DNA of 64,000 nt, taken from assembly GCF_000956505.1 (NCBI RefSeq), contig NZ_JYIX01000039.1:62001-126000 (forward strand). Reading direction: 5' to 3'. Position numbers and translations under genes: made by a program. The notes below the pieces were generated by a model, which had not been told where the DNA came from, searched no databases, and was given only the letters and a program-made list of their open reading frames with translations. Numbering within the stretch: the stretch's first letter is position 1; each line of letters opens with the position of its first letter. Of this stretch, positions 1-8,860 are shown in pieces. Source of the stretch: Microbacterium azadirachtae (GTDB taxonomy: Bacteria; Actinomycetota; Actinomycetes; Actinomycetales; Microbacteriaceae).

Positions 1-429
1 CAGATCGCTTCTGTGATCACCGGCGTCATGCTCCTGCTCCTGGTCACGGAGATGGTCCTCAAGTACACCCCGATCCACCTCGAGCTCTTCGCGGGCGGAT
101 CCGGCGGCTTCCTCTGGTTCGCCCCGGTCGTCGAGGGCCTGCACGGCGGCCTCGAGTCCACGGGCAACGGCCTGAACCTCTCGATGGGGATCCTGGTCGC
201 GCACGGCTGGTTCTACGTCGTCTACCTCTTCGCCTGCTTCCGGGTGTGGAGCCTGATGCGCTGGCCGTTCCTCCGCTTCATCATGCTCGCCCTCGGCGGC
301 GTCGTGCCGTTCCTCTCCTTCATCATGGAGACCCGCGTCGCTCGTGAGGTGAAGGCGTATCTCGCCACGCGGGAAGCCTCCTCCGACCAGACCTCCTCGA
401 CCACTCCCGCCACGGAAGGTGCCCGTTGA
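1..429 (+). CDS. DUF3817 family small membrane protein (5' end outside window)
   Basis: The frame is open to the first base of the window, so the true start lies upstream; a GTG at 13 falls inside the first hydrophobic segment and is probably not the start. About three hydrophobic helices are visible: near the start, around the [10 protein letters not shown] segment, and around [11 protein letters not shown]. They are followed by a short hydrophilic Ser/Thr-rich tail. The arrangement matches DUF3817 integral membrane proteins of actinobacteria, whose function is unknown. The stop codon overlaps the guaA start (TTGA), so the two are translationally coupled. Family call is from recognition of the sequence pattern, not a search. 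Confidence 0.8.
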   Translation, partial: QIASVITGVMLLLLVTEMVLKYTPIHLELFAGGSGGFLWFAPVVEGLHGGLESTGNGLNLSMGILVAHGWFYVVYLFACFRVWSLMRWPFLRFIMLALGGVVPFLSFIMETRVAREVKAYLATREASSDQTSSTTPATEGAR

Positions 430-2012
430 CCGACAACACTCCCGACACCGAGCAGCGCCCCGCCCTCGTCGTCGACTTCGGTGCGCAGTACGCGCAGCTG
501 ATCGCCCGCCGCGTCCGCGAGGCCGGCGTCTACAGCGAGATCGTGCCGCACACCGCGACCGCCGCCGACATCGCGGCGAAGAACCCGGTCGCCCTGATCC
601 TCTCCGGCGGTCCGTCCTCGGTCTACGAGGAGGGCGCGCCGCAGCTGGACCCGGCCGTGTTCGAGCTCGGGGTGCCGACCCTGGGCATCTGCTACGGCTT
701 CCAGTACATGGCTCGCACGCTCGGCGGCGAGGTCGCGAACACGGGCCTGCGCGAGTACGGCGCCACCGACGCGATGATCCCGGTCAACGACTCCACCCTG
801 CTGGGCGGCCAGCCCGCCGAGCAGAACGTGTGGATGAGCCACGGCGACCAGGTCGCCCGCGCCCCCGAGGGCTTCGAGGTGCTCGCCTCGACCGGCTCGA
901 CGAAGGTCGCCGCGTTCGCGGACGAGGAGCGCAAGCTCTACGGCGTGCAGTGGCACCCCGAGGTCAAGCACTCCGACCACGGTCAGGAGATCATCGAGAA
1001 CTTCCTGCACAAGGGTGCGGGACTCCCGGCCGACTGGAACAGCGGCAACGTCATCGCCGAGCAGGTCGAGCGCATCCGCGCCCAGGTCGGCGACGCCCGC
1101 GTGATCTCCGCGATGTCCGGCGGCGTCGACTCCGCCGTCTCCACGGCGCTCGTGCACAAGGCGATCGGCGATCAGCTCACCGCGGTCTTCGTCGACCACG
1201 GCCTGCTCCGCAAGGGCGAGCGCGAGCAGGTCGAGCGCGACTACGTCGCCTCGACCGGCGTGCGCCTGATCACGGTCGACGCGGAGGACACGTTCCTCGG
1301 ACACCTCGCCGGTGTCACGGATCCGGAGACCAAGCGCAAGATCATCGGCCGCGAGTTCATCCGCGCCTTCGAGCAGGTGCAGCGCGACCTCGTCGAGGAG
1401 GCCAGGGCATCGGGGGAGAAGGTCAAGTTCCTCGTGCAGGGCACGCTGTACCCCGACGTCGTCGAGTCCGGCGGCGGCGCGGGCACCGCGAACATCAAGT
1501 CGCACCACAACGTGGGCGGCCTGCCCGACGACCTCGACTTCGACCTCATCGAGCCGCTGCGCACCCTGTTCAAGGACGAGGTGCGCGCGATCGGCCGCGA
1601 GCTCGGGATCCCCGACGCGATCGTCGGACGCCAGCCGTTCCCCGGGCCAGGGCTCGGGATCCGTATCATCGGCGAGGTCACGCGCGAGCGCCTCGAGATC
1701 CTGCGCGAGGCCGACGCGATCGCCCGCGAGGAGCTGACGCTCGCCGGTCTCGACCAGACGATCTGGCAGTGCCCTGTCGTGCTGCTCGCCGACGTGCGCT
1801 CGGTGGGCGTGCAGGGCGACGGCCGCACCTACGGCCACCCTGTGGTGCTGCGCCCCGTGTCGTCCGAGGACGCGATGACCGCCGACTGGACCCGCCTGCC
1901 GTACGACGTGCTCGCGAAGATCTCGAACCGCATCACGAACGAGGTGCGCGAGGTCAACCGCGTCGTGCTCGACGTGACCTCGAAGCCGCCGGCAACCATC
2001 GAGTGGGAGTGA
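426..2012 (+). CDS. guaA: GMP synthase (glutamine-hydrolysing)
   Basis: Converts XMP to GMP using ATP and glutamine, the last step of guanine nucleotide synthesis. The 528 residues show the full two-domain layout. A class I amidotransferase comes first, with nucleophile C89 in GICYGFQYM and the His/Glu pair in GVQWHPEV near 177-179. The ATP pyrophosphatase domain follows, with P-loop SGGVDS at 231-236, and then the C-terminal dimerisation domain ending IEWE. The start is a TTG at 426 that overlaps the stop of the preceding DUF3817 gene. That choice gives the normal N-terminus with the [15 protein letters not shown] motif about 12 residues in. Confidence 0.97.
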   Translation: MTDNTPDTEQRPALVVDFGAQYAQLIARRVREAGVYSEIVPHTATAADIAAKNPVALILSGGPSSVYEEGAPQLDPAVFELGVPTLGICYGFQYMARTLGGEVANTGLREYGATDAMIPVNDSTLLGGQPAEQNVWMSHGDQVARAPEGFEVLASTGSTKVAAFADEERKLYGVQWHPEVKHSDHGQEIIENFLHKGAGLPADWNSGNVIAEQVERIRAQVGDARVISAMSGGVDSAVSTALVHKAIGDQLTAVFVDHGLLRKGEREQVERDYVASTGVRLITVDAEDTFLGHLAGVTDPETKRKIIGREFIRAFEQVQRDLVEEARASGEKVKFLVQGTLYPDVVESGGGAGTANIKSHHNVGGLPDDLDFDLIEPLRTLFKDEVRAIGRELGIPDAIVGRQPFPGPGLGIRIIGEVTRERLEILREADAIAREELTLAGLDQTIWQCPVVLLADVRSVGVQGDGRTYGHPVVLRPVSSEDAMTADWTRLPYDVLAKISNRITNEVREVNRVVLDVTSKPPATIEWE

Positions 2013-2038
2013 CCCCGAAGCCCCCTCTCCGCTGACGG

Positions 2039-2105
2039 CGAGACTCCAACTGGGCGACGAGAATGCGGCTGCGAAGCGCATTCTCGTCGCCCAGTTGCAG
2101 TCTCG
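2039..2105. repeat. 29-bp inverted repeat between convergent genes
   Basis: Arms at 2039-2067 and 2077-2105 are reverse complements at 28 of 29 positions, with a 9-base loop. No T-tract follows on either strand, so it is not a classical intrinsic terminator. It lies between convergent guaA and the AlkD-like gene and could stop or stabilise transcripts from both sides, or be a dispersed palindromic element. Confidence 0.75.
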
Positions 2106-2126
2106 CGGACAGAAGGGCGTTCTGGC

Positions 2127-2801
2127 TCAGCCGAGGTGCTTGAGCGCCTCGCGGCGGCTCAGCGGCGAGAGGCCGGGGTGGGCATCGACGAACGCGCGCA
2201 CCCACTCGGGATCCGTGCGAGCGAAGTCCCGCAGCGCCCAGCCGATCGCCTTGCGGATGAAGAACTCCGGATCCGCGAGGTTCGGCTCGATCGCGTCGGT
2301 GAGCAGTGCACGGTCGGTGGCGTCCTTGCGCTGCAACTGCGCGATGATCGCGACCCGGCGGACCCAGAAGTCCTCGTCGTCGGCCCAGACCCGCAGCTCC
2401 ACGGCCAGCTCAGCGGGATGCGCGTCGAGGAGGTCGGCGAGGCGGTGCGCGACCTCGTCGACGTGGTCCCACCAGGCGCCGGTGCGGACCATCTCCTCGT
2501 GCACGTCCAGCATGTCGAGGCGCCCGCGCAGCGGCCGCAGCGCCATCAGAGCCTGCGCAGCGTAGCGCTCCTCGCGGTGGCCGGCGGTGCGCCACAGCTC
2601 GAGCGCGGCGTCGCGCAGCTCGTCCGCATCCGCGATGCCGCGCGCGGCCTCCCGGGTGAGCCGCCTGGCCTCGGGCACCCGCACGCCGAGGAACGGCATG
2701 GCCGACTTCATGTAGGCCTGCTGACCGGGGGCGAGGGCAGGATCCGCGGCGTCGCGCAGGGCCTCTCGGACGGCGGCGGCGAGGGGCGAGGAGGAGGTCA
2801 C
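2127..2801 (-). CDS. DNA alkylation repair protein, AlkD-like HEAT-repeat glycosylase
   Basis: The 224 residues are predicted to be all-helical, as in AlkD/AlkC, which excise N3- and N7-alkylpurines without base flipping. Family marks are WWDHVDEVA near the middle (the Trp and Asp match the positions used for catalysis in Bacillus AlkD), FWVRRVAIIAQ carrying the conserved Arg, and FFIRKAIGWALRDFARTDP near the C-terminus. The GTG start at 2801 has a TACACT box ending 6 bases upstream and no Shine-Dalgarno sequence, so the mRNA is probably leaderless. Exact substrate range cannot be read from sequence. Confidence 0.9.
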   Translation of the reverse strand: MTSSSPLAAAVREALRDAADPALAPGQQAYMKSAMPFLGVRVPEARRLTREAARGIADADELRDAALELWRTAGHREERYAAQALMALRPLRGRLDMLDVHEEMVRTGAWWDHVDEVAHRLADLLDAHPAELAVELRVWADDEDFWVRRVAIIAQLQRKDATDRALLTDAIEPNLADPEFFIRKAIGWALRDFARTDPEWVRAFVDAHPGLSPLSRREALKHLG

Positions 2802-2807
2802 ATCAGC

Positions 2808-2813
2808 AGTGTA
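2808..2813 (-). promoter_or_regulatory. -10 box (TACACT) of the AlkD-like gene
   Basis: TACACT on the minus strand, 6 bases before the GTG start. This places the transcription start at or next to the start codon. Confidence 0.5.
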
Positions 2814-2841
2814 GAAATCTTTCGAAGAATCTTCGACGGAC

Positions 2842-2868
2842 TGTCGATCCGGTGTCTTCTCGTTCGAC
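2842..2868 (+). promoter_or_regulatory. Predicted ECF42-type promoter of the YCII-sigma pair
   Basis: TGTCGA at 2842-2847 and CGAC at 2865-2868 are separated by 17 bases. This resembles the TGTCGA / CGWC promoters described for ECF42 sigma factors upstream of DGPF-domain genes (recalled, not searched). It lies about 50 bases before the YCII gene, consistent with autoregulation by the sigma factor encoded next. Confidence 0.55.
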
Positions 2869-2918
2869 GTCTTCAGTGAGAGGGTCGAGACACGACCTGA
2901 GACGAGGAGACAGAGACC

Positions 2919-3344
2919 ATGAAGTTCATGCTGATCATGCGCGCGGACGAGCAGGGTGTGCGGGCGTACGAGGACATGCCGTTCGAAGAGGTCATCGCGG
3001 CGATGGGCCGCTACAACGAGTCGATGATCAAGGCGGGCGTGCTGATCGCCGGCGAGGGACTCACCGACGCGGCCGAGGGCTTCGTCGTCGACTTCTCCGC
3101 CGAGGCGCCGCTGGTCACCGACGGCCCCTACGGCGAGACCAAGGAGCTGTTCAACGGCTTCTGGATCATCGAGGTGTCCACGCGCGAAGAGGCTGCGGAG
3201 TGGGCCAAGCGCGCCCCGCTCAGCGCCGGCGCCTACCTCGAGGTGCGTCGCGTCACCGAGATGGAGGACTTCCCGGCCGACAACGAGTGGATCCAGAAGG
3301 AGGCCGGCTGGCGCGAGGAGGCGGCCGCCCGCGCGGCCGAGTGA
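2919..3344 (+). CDS. YCII/DGPF-domain protein
   Basis: A 141-residue alpha-beta protein of the YCII-related superfamily. The family signature DGPYGETKE is near residues 68-76, followed by the strand FNGFWIIEV. A GAGGAG ribosome site lies about 9 bases before the ATG. Such DGPF proteins are typically encoded beside ECF42 sigma factors and are thought to be their regulon members; the chemical activity is not established. The sigma factor gene starts six bases after this stop, so they are one transcription unit. Confidence 0.92.
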   Translation: MKFMLIMRADEQGVRAYEDMPFEEVIAAMGRYNESMIKAGVLIAGEGLTDAAEGFVVDFSAEAPLVTDGPYGETKELFNGFWIIEVSTREEAAEWAKRAPLSAGAYLEVRRVTEMEDFPADNEWIQKEAGWREEAAARAAE

Positions 3345-3349
3345 GGACC

Positions 3350-4624
3350 ATGCCGGGATCCGATTCCTCGGCGACGGCGGGCTCCCCGGTGGAGCGCGCC
3401 GTCGCCGCGGTGTGGCGCATCGAGTCGGCGCGCATCGTCGCGACCCTGACCCGCTACACCGGCGACTTCGGGCTCGCGGAGGACCTCGCCCAGGACGCGC
3501 TCCTGGAGGCGCTCGCGCAGTGGCCGCAGGATGGCGTCCCCGCGAACCCCGCAGCGTGGCTGACGGCGGTCGCCAAGCGCCGCGCGATCGACGGCTGGCG
3601 GCGCAGGGAGCGCTACGACGACCGGCTCGCGGTGATCGCCCACGACCTCGCGCGCGAGCAGGACGACGCCCTCGACGCGCCGCCGTGGGATCCCGACGCG
3701 ATCGACGACGACGTGCTGAGGCTCGTCTTCATCGCCTGTCACCCCGTGCTGTCGCGTGAGGCCCGTGTGGCGCTCACGCTGCGCGTGGTCGGCGGTCTCA
3801 GCACCGAGCAGATCGCGCGCGCCTTCCTCGTGCCGACCGCGACCGTGCAGCAGCGGATCGTGCGCGCCAAGAAGACGCTCGCCGCGGCGAAGGCCCCGTT
3901 CGAGGTGCCGTCGAGGGAGGATCTCCCGGCGCGGCTCGGCGCCGTGCTCGGCGTGCTGTACCTGGTGTTCAACGAGGCGCACGCGGCGACCGCGGGGGAG
4001 GACCTGCTGCGTCCGGATCTGGGCCGCGAGGCGATCCGGCTCGCCAGGGTGCTCGCCGCGCTCCTGCCCGGCGAGCCCGATGTGCACGCGCTGCTGGCGC
4101 TCATGGAGCTCACCGCCGCCCGTTTCCCGGCGCGGGTCGACGCGCAGGGGGATCCGGTGCTTCTTGCGGATCAGGACCGCCGGCTGTGGGATCGCGGCAG
4201 GATCGCGCGCGGACGTGCCGCCCTGGCCCGCGCGGACGCGTTCGGCCGTGGGCGCGGCGCCTATGCGCTGCAGGCCGCGATCGCGGAATGCCATGCGGTG
4301 GTGCCCTCGGTCGAGGAGACCGACTGGGCCACGATCGTGCTGCTGTACGAGGCGCTCGGCCGGATCGCGCCGTCGCCGGTCGTGGAGCTCAACCGCGCCG
4401 CCGCCGTCGCGATGGCCACGGGACCCGCCTCTGCGCTGCGCATCATCGACGCCCTCGCCGAAGGCGGTGCACTGCGCGGCTACCACCTGCTGCCCGCCAC
4501 CCGCGGCGAGCTGCTGCTGCGGCTCGGGCGCGAGGAGGAGGCGCGGTCGGAGTTCGCGGTCGCCGCAGCCCTCGCGGGCAACGACCGCGAGCGCGCGCTG
4601 CTCGAGCAGAAGGCGCGCGGCTGA
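3350..4624 (+). CDS. ECF42-type RNA polymerase sigma factor
   Basis: A 424-residue sigma factor starting at ATG 3350, six bases after the YCII stop. Region 2 holds FGLAEDLAQDALLEAL and the -10 recognition helix around NPAAWLTAVAKRRAIDGWRR. Region 4 holds VVGGLSTEQIARAFLVPTAT. A long C-terminal extension of roughly 200 residues, rich in TPR-like helices (AELLLRLGREEEAR), is typical of ECF42 proteins and known to be needed for their activity. There is no adjacent anti-sigma gene. The reading frame is open further upstream, but that stretch is antisense-like and overlaps the YCII gene. Confidence 0.92.
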   Translation: MPGSDSSATAGSPVERAVAAVWRIESARIVATLTRYTGDFGLAEDLAQDALLEALAQWPQDGVPANPAAWLTAVAKRRAIDGWRRRERYDDRLAVIAHDLAREQDDALDAPPWDPDAIDDDVLRLVFIACHPVLSREARVALTLRVVGGLSTEQIARAFLVPTATVQQRIVRAKKTLAAAKAPFEVPSREDLPARLGAVLGVLYLVFNEAHAATAGEDLLRPDLGREAIRLARVLAALLPGEPDVHALLALMELTAARFPARVDAQGDPVLLADQDRRLWDRGRIARGRAALARADAFGRGRGAYALQAAIAECHAVVPSVEETDWATIVLLYEALGRIAPSPVVELNRAAAVAMATGPASALRIIDALAEGGALRGYHLLPATRGELLLRLGREEEARSEFAVAAALAGNDRERALLEQKARG

Positions 4625-4645
4625 GCGGATCCGCCCTGCAGGAAC

Positions 4646-4681
4646 GACGAAGGCCGCCCTCCGAGGAGAGCGGCCTTCGTC
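4646..4681. terminator. Bidirectional terminator hairpin
   Basis: ACGAAGGCCGC (4647-4657) pairs perfectly with GCGGCCTTCGT (4670-4680) between the convergent sigma-factor and BI-1 genes. Only a short T-rich flank is present. Confidence 0.75.
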
Positions 4682-4696
4682 TGATTCCGAGCGCGA

Positions 4697-5659
4697 CTAG
4701 TTGTTGCCTCGGGCGATCGCGATCATGCGCAGGATCTCGACGTACAGCCAGACGACGGTGACCATGATGCCGAAGCCGCCGAGCCAGCCGTAGACGCGCG
4801 GAGCGCCGTTGCGGACGCCCTGCTGGATCTGGTCGAAGTCCAGGACCAGCGAGTACGCGGCCATGAAGACCACGAGCACGCCGATGATGAGGCCGAGCGG
4901 GATGCCGAGGATCTTGACCTGGCTGAGGAGGCCGAACATCTGGTTCTGCGGCAGCACGCCGAAGAGCATCAGCCCGACGTTGAGCAGCGAGAAGACGAGG
5001 TAGCCGAGCATCGCGATCATCACGATCTTGGTCATCTTCGCCGAGGCGCGCACCTTGCCGCTGGCGAACAGCGCCAGGGTGACCGCGACGACGGCGATGG
5101 TCGCGAGGCTCGCCTGCAGCACGATGCCGGGGAACCGCACTTCGAAGAAGGCGGAGATGCCGCCGACGAACAGGCCCTCGAACGCCGCGTACGCGAAGAT
5201 CAGCGCGGGGCGCACCTTCTTGCGCGAGGTGAAGCTCACGATCATCGCGAGCACGAAGCCGCCGAGTGCGCCGACGAGCCACGGCCACATCTGGATCCTG
5301 CCGAGGGCGGCCGCCTGCACGTACGGGTCGGAGGTGTTGGGCAGCGCAGCACCGCCGAGCGTGAAGAACCAGCCGATCACGGCGAAGACCAGCAGGATGG
5401 CGAACAGGCCCGCGGTCTTCCACACGGTGTCTTCGACCGTCATGCGGTCGGTCTCGATGGCGCCCGCAGGCGGAGCCGCGTACATCCCCTCGAGGTTGGC
5501 GTTCACGGCGGCCTGCTGCGCCGCGGCGAACTGCCCGGCGGGCGGCGGCGGCGCGTACTGCGCGTTCTGGGCACCCGCCTGCGGGCCCCCGGGATAGGTC
5601 GCGACGGCGCGCGGATCCTTGTCCTTGAACGCCGGGTTGTTGAAGGCGAAGTTGCTCAT
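4697..5659 (-). CDS. Bax inhibitor-1/YccA-family membrane protein
   Basis: A 320-residue protein with a hydrophilic, Ala/Pro/Gln-rich N-terminus of about 100 residues followed by seven hydrophobic helices. This is the layout of the actinobacterial branch of the BI-1/YccA (TMBIM) family. Helix seven ends near the C-terminus in WLYVEILRMIAIARGNN. BI-1 homologues act as pH-sensitive calcium leak channels in some bacteria; the role here is unknown. The ATG at 5659 is preferred over GTG 5671 because the GGAG/GAGG ribosome site immediately precedes the GTG and would be too close to it. Confidence 0.9.
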   Translation of the reverse strand: MSNFAFNNPAFKDKDPRAVATYPGGPQAGAQNAQYAPPPPAGQFAAAQQAAVNANLEGMYAAPPAGAIETDRMTVEDTVWKTAGLFAILLVFAVIGWFFTLGGAALPNTSDPYVQAAALGRIQMWPWLVGALGGFVLAMIVSFTSRKKVRPALIFAYAAFEGLFVGGISAFFEVRFPGIVLQASLATIAVVAVTLALFASGKVRASAKMTKIVMIAMLGYLVFSLLNVGLMLFGVLPQNQMFGLLSQVKILGIPLGLIIGVLVVFMAAYSLVLDFDQIQQGVRNGAPRVYGWLGGFGIMVTVVWLYVEILRMIAIARGNN

Positions 5660-5734
5660 GGTCGGCCTCACTCCTCAGAAGTGGTGGTCATCTTCCTTCT
5701 ACGATAGCGGCGGATCCTCTGAGCGGCACTGTCG

Positions 5735-5740
5735 TACGCT
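5735..5740 (+). promoter_or_regulatory. -10 box (TACGCT) of the glycerophosphodiesterase gene
   Basis: TACGCT ends 6 bases before the GTG start at 5747, predicting a leaderless mRNA. Confidence 0.5.
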
Positions 5741-5746
5741 GAGAGC

Positions 5747-6745
5747 GTGACCCGACGGATCCCGATCGACGTCCCCCTGATCATCGGCCATCGCGGCGCT
5801 CCCGGCTATCGTCCGGAGCACACCGCCTCCTCCTATCGCCTCGCGTTCGCGATGGGCGCGGACGCCGTCGAACCCGATGTCGTGGCGACGAGCGACGGCG
5901 TGCTGGTGATCCGGCACGAGAACGAGATCTCCGGGACGACCGATGTCGCCGACCATCCCGAGTTCGCCGATCGGCGCACCACGAAGCGCATCGACGGGGT
6001 GGCGCTCACCGGCTGGTTCACCGAGGACTTCACCTGGGCCGAGCTGGCCACGCTGCGCTGCCGCGAGCGCGTGCCTGCGCTGAGGCCAGGATCCGCAGGG
6101 TTCGACGACACCGAGCCGATCCTGCGCCTGGCCGATCTGCTGACGCTCGTCGCGGAGGCCTCGACCGAGCACGGCAGAGAACTCGGCGTCGTGCTCGAGA
6201 TCAAGCACGCCACGTTCTTCGCCGGGATCGGGCACGACCTCGCGGCGCTGGTCGAGCGCGACCTGCGAGCCGCGGGCTGGGCCTCGGGAGAGCACCCGCT
6301 GTGGGTCGAGTCCTTCGAGCGGAGCGTGCTGGACGATCTCCGCGCGCGCGGAGTGCCGGCCGTCTACGTCTACCTGCTCGAGGCCGAGGGGGCTCCCGCG
6401 GATCTCGTCGCCCGAGAGGGCGCCGCCGCGCCGGACTACGCCCAGACCCTGACCCCGGCGGGGCTGGACGCCCTGAACGGCGGCGTCGACGGCATCAGTG
6501 TGGACAAGCAGATCCTGCTGCGGCATTCGGGCCGCGAGCTGGTCGCGGAGGCGCACGCACGCGGCCTCGTCGTGTTCACGTGGACCTGCCGCCCGGAGAA
6601 CGCCTTCCTCGACCGGAGGTTCCGCCACGGCGCCCAGGCCGCCTTCGGGGACTACCGGGCGGAATGGGCGGCGATCGCCGGCACCGGCGTCGACGGCGTC
6701 TTCGTGGATCATCCCGATCTCGGACAGGTCGTGTTCCGGGACTGA
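5747..6745 (+). CDS. Glycerophosphodiester phosphodiesterase
   Basis: A 332-residue GDPD-family TIM barrel that hydrolyses glycerophosphodiesters to glycerol-3-phosphate and an alcohol. Hallmarks are IIGHRGAPGYRPEHT near residue 10 (catalytic His and Arg), AVEPDVVATSDGVLVIRHE with metal-binding Glu/Asp and the second catalytic His, VLEIKHATFF mid-protein, and the terminal VDGVFVDHPDLG strand. No signal peptide is visible, so it is probably cytoplasmic. It starts with GTG, without a ribosome site, behind a -10 box. It stands alone between the BI-1 gene and an ABC exporter. Confidence 0.93.
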   Translation: MTRRIPIDVPLIIGHRGAPGYRPEHTASSYRLAFAMGADAVEPDVVATSDGVLVIRHENEISGTTDVADHPEFADRRTTKRIDGVALTGWFTEDFTWAELATLRCRERVPALRPGSAGFDDTEPILRLADLLTLVAEASTEHGRELGVVLEIKHATFFAGIGHDLAALVERDLRAAGWASGEHPLWVESFERSVLDDLRARGVPAVYVYLLEAEGAPADLVAREGAAAPDYAQTLTPAGLDALNGGVDGISVDKQILLRHSGRELVAEAHARGLVVFTWTCRPENAFLDRRFRHGAQAAFGDYRAEWAAIAGTGVDGVFVDHPDLGQVVFRD

Positions 6746-6780
6746 GAGCGAGTTCCCGGGCATCATTTCTAGGAGTCTCC

Positions 6781-6786
6781 TATGCT
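6781..6786 (+). promoter_or_regulatory. -10 box (TATGCT) of the ABC exporter operon
   Basis: TATGCT ends 6 bases before the ATG at 6793. No ribosome site lies between, so the transcript is predicted to be leaderless. Confidence 0.55.
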
Positions 6787-6792
6787 GACCGC

Positions 6793-7761
6793 ATGGACGG
6801 AATCGTCGCGGAGGGGATCGGCCGGTCGTTCGGGCGCGTGCACGCGGTGCGCGATGCGACGTTCCGAGCGGAGGCAGGACGGGTCACCGGGCTGGTGGGG
6901 CCCAACGGCGCGGGGAAGACGACCCTGCTGCTCATGCTGGCTTCGCTGCTCGCGCCCGATCGCGGCAGCATCCGCGTCGGCGGTATCGACCCGATCGCGG
7001 ATCCCTCGGGTGCCCGCCGCGTGCTGGGGTGGATGCCCGATGCGCTGGGGGCCTGGCCCTCGCTGACCGTGCACGAGAGCATCCTGACGATGGCCCGACT
7101 GCACGGCCTCGCCCGGGAGGACGCCCCGCGGCGGGTGAACGAGCTGCTGAGCCTGGTGGGTCTCGAGCCGCTCGCGTCGTCGCCGGCGAAGGTGCTCTCC
7201 CGAGGGCAGAAGCAGAAGCTCGGTCTCGCCCGCGCGCTCGTGCACGACCCGCAGGTGCTGCTGCTTGATGAGCCGGCCTCGGGGCTCGACCCCGAAGCCC
7301 GCGTGCAACTGAGGGTGCTGCTGCGTCGCCTCGCCGCGGAGGGCCGCACGGTCCTCATCTCCAGCCACGTGCTGTCCGAACTCGAAGAGGTCGTCGACGA
7401 CACGGTGTTCCTCGTGGCGGGTGCGGTCGTCGACGCACCCGCGGTGCAGTCGCGCGCGTGGCGGATCCGGATCCTCCAGGGGCCGCACTCCGATGCCTCA
7501 GGGGCGGAGAGCCTTGCGGCGGCGGGATCCGATCCCCGTGCGGGCGTCGCGGCCGCGCTCGGTGTGGCGACGGATTCGCTCGGCATCGACCGGGGCGACG
7601 TGCTCGCGGTCTTCGGCGACGATCGCGACGCGGCGGCGGGGCTCGCCCGGTTGATCGGCAGCGGAGTCACGGTGAGCGCGTTCGCGCCGGCGCAGAGCGA
7701 ACTGGAGCAGGCCTTCCTCTCCCTCGGGGACGCGCCGCAGAGCGGGGGGAGCGTCCGATGA
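6793..7761 (+). CDS. ABC transporter ATP-binding protein
   Basis: A 322-residue nucleotide-binding subunit of an ABC-2-type exporter. It has Walker A GPNGAGKTT near residue 37, signature LSRGQKQKL, Walker B VLLLDEPASGLDPEA and the switch His in ISSHVLSELEE. The C-terminal 100 residues form the accessory domain common in exporter ATPases of the antibiotic/lipid-export type. The start chosen is the ATG after a TATGCT box; the frame is open further upstream but overlaps the phosphodiesterase gene. It is coupled to the downstream permease by an ATGA overlap. Substrate unknown. Confidence 0.93.
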   Translation: MDGIVAEGIGRSFGRVHAVRDATFRAEAGRVTGLVGPNGAGKTTLLLMLASLLAPDRGSIRVGGIDPIADPSGARRVLGWMPDALGAWPSLTVHESILTMARLHGLAREDAPRRVNELLSLVGLEPLASSPAKVLSRGQKQKLGLARALVHDPQVLLLDEPASGLDPEARVQLRVLLRRLAAEGRTVLISSHVLSELEEVVDDTVFLVAGAVVDAPAVQSRAWRIRILQGPHSDASGAESLAAAGSDPRAGVAAALGVATDSLGIDRGDVLAVFGDDRDAAAGLARLIGSGVTVSAFAPAQSELEQAFLSLGDAPQSGGSVR

Positions 7762-8783
7762 GCGCCGCGCGGATCTGGACCATCGCCCGTCTCGAGCTCA
7801 CGCAACGGCTGCGCAGCGCCGGCTGGTACGTGCTGCTGGGCGTCTTCGCCCTCGTCATGCTCATCGCGACGGTGCTGTCGTTCCTGTCCTTCTCCTTCCA
7901 GACCCAGACGGGCGCGGGGATCTACTCCGTCATCGTGATGCTGGTGCTGCTGCTCGTCGTGCTGATCTCGCCGACGCTCAGCGGCTCGTCGATCAATGGC
8001 GACCGCGAGGCCGCGACATTGGCGAGTGTGCAGGTGACGCTCGCGTCCACGGGCGACATCATGCTCGGAAAGCTCCTCGCCGCCGTGCTCACAGGGTCCG
8101 CGTTCCTCGCGATCGCGGTGCCGTTCCTGCTGGTCGGGATGCTCGCCGGGCTTGTCACCCCGGGCGCCCTGATCGTGTCGCTGCTCGTGCTGGCGGCGGA
8201 GATCGTGATCGTGGCCGCGATCGGCGTCGGCTGGAGCGGGTTGCTGTCTCGGCCGCTGTTCTCGGTCGCGAGCACCTATCTCGTGGTCGCCGCGCTGACC
8301 GTCGGAACGCTCATCGCCTTCTGGCTGGGCGGAGCGGCGATCCAGACCGAGACCGTCTCGAAGCACCGTCCGTACGATCAGGCCACCGGGCAGCCGATCT
8401 GCGACAGCTGGGTCGAGGACAGCGTGCGGCAGCCGCGGTTCGACTACGTGTGGGGCTTCCTCGCCGCGAACCCGTTCGTGGTGCTCGCCGACGCCACCCC
8501 GACCACGTACGACGACTACGGCAACCCGCTGGACGTGTTCGGGCAGTTCAAGGCCGGCATCAGAGCGGCTCAGCACCCGCCCGAGGTCCAGATCTGGGAC
8601 GAATGCGCGTACCGGGCCGACAACTCGCGCCCGACGCCCAGGGAGACCATCGAATCCAGTGCGCCGAGCTGGTTCGTGGGGCTGTCGATCCAGATCGTGC
8701 TCGCGGGAGGGCTCTTCGCCGGAGCCTGGGCGCGTACGCGAACCCCGGCACGGCGTCTGCCGCCCGGTACCAGGATCGCCTGA
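7758..8783 (+). CDS. ABC-2-type exporter permease
   Basis: A 341-residue integral membrane partner of the preceding ATPase, starting in the ATGA overlap at 7758. Six hydrophobic helices are visible: one near residue 25, four between about 55 and 205, and one near the C-terminus. A large extracellular loop of about 110 residues (roughly 205-310) precedes the last helix. This loop has two Cys (in QPICDSW and IWDECAYR) that could form a disulphide. The loop has no recognised domain. Substrate unknown. Confidence 0.9.
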   Translation: MSAARIWTIARLELTQRLRSAGWYVLLGVFALVMLIATVLSFLSFSFQTQTGAGIYSVIVMLVLLLVVLISPTLSGSSINGDREAATLASVQVTLASTGDIMLGKLLAAVLTGSAFLAIAVPFLLVGMLAGLVTPGALIVSLLVLAAEIVIVAAIGVGWSGLLSRPLFSVASTYLVVAALTVGTLIAFWLGGAAIQTETVSKHRPYDQATGQPICDSWVEDSVRQPRFDYVWGFLAANPFVVLADATPTTYDDYGNPLDVFGQFKAGIRAAQHPPEVQIWDECAYRADNSRPTPRETIESSAPSWFVGLSIQIVLAGGLFAGAWARTRTPARRLPPGTRIA

Positions 8784-8845
8784 ACGGGAGTCCCTTCGAG
8801 GCCCTGCGACCGCGCTGGGCCGGGTTCGATGTCGGCGGGCGGACC

Positions 8846-8851
8846 TAGACT
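8846..8851 (+). promoter_or_regulatory. -10 box (TAGACT) of pcrA
   Basis: TAGACT lies 9 bases before the ATG at 8861, predicting a very short or absent leader. Confidence 0.5.
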
Positions 8852-8860
8852 TGTGAGGTC

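Noticed and set aside
222-2081. A 619-codon open frame antisense to guaA
   Set aside because: It exists because high-GC genes leave the opposite strand open. The amino acid mix is Arg/Leu/Asp-rich with no family pattern, and guaA is complete on the other strand.
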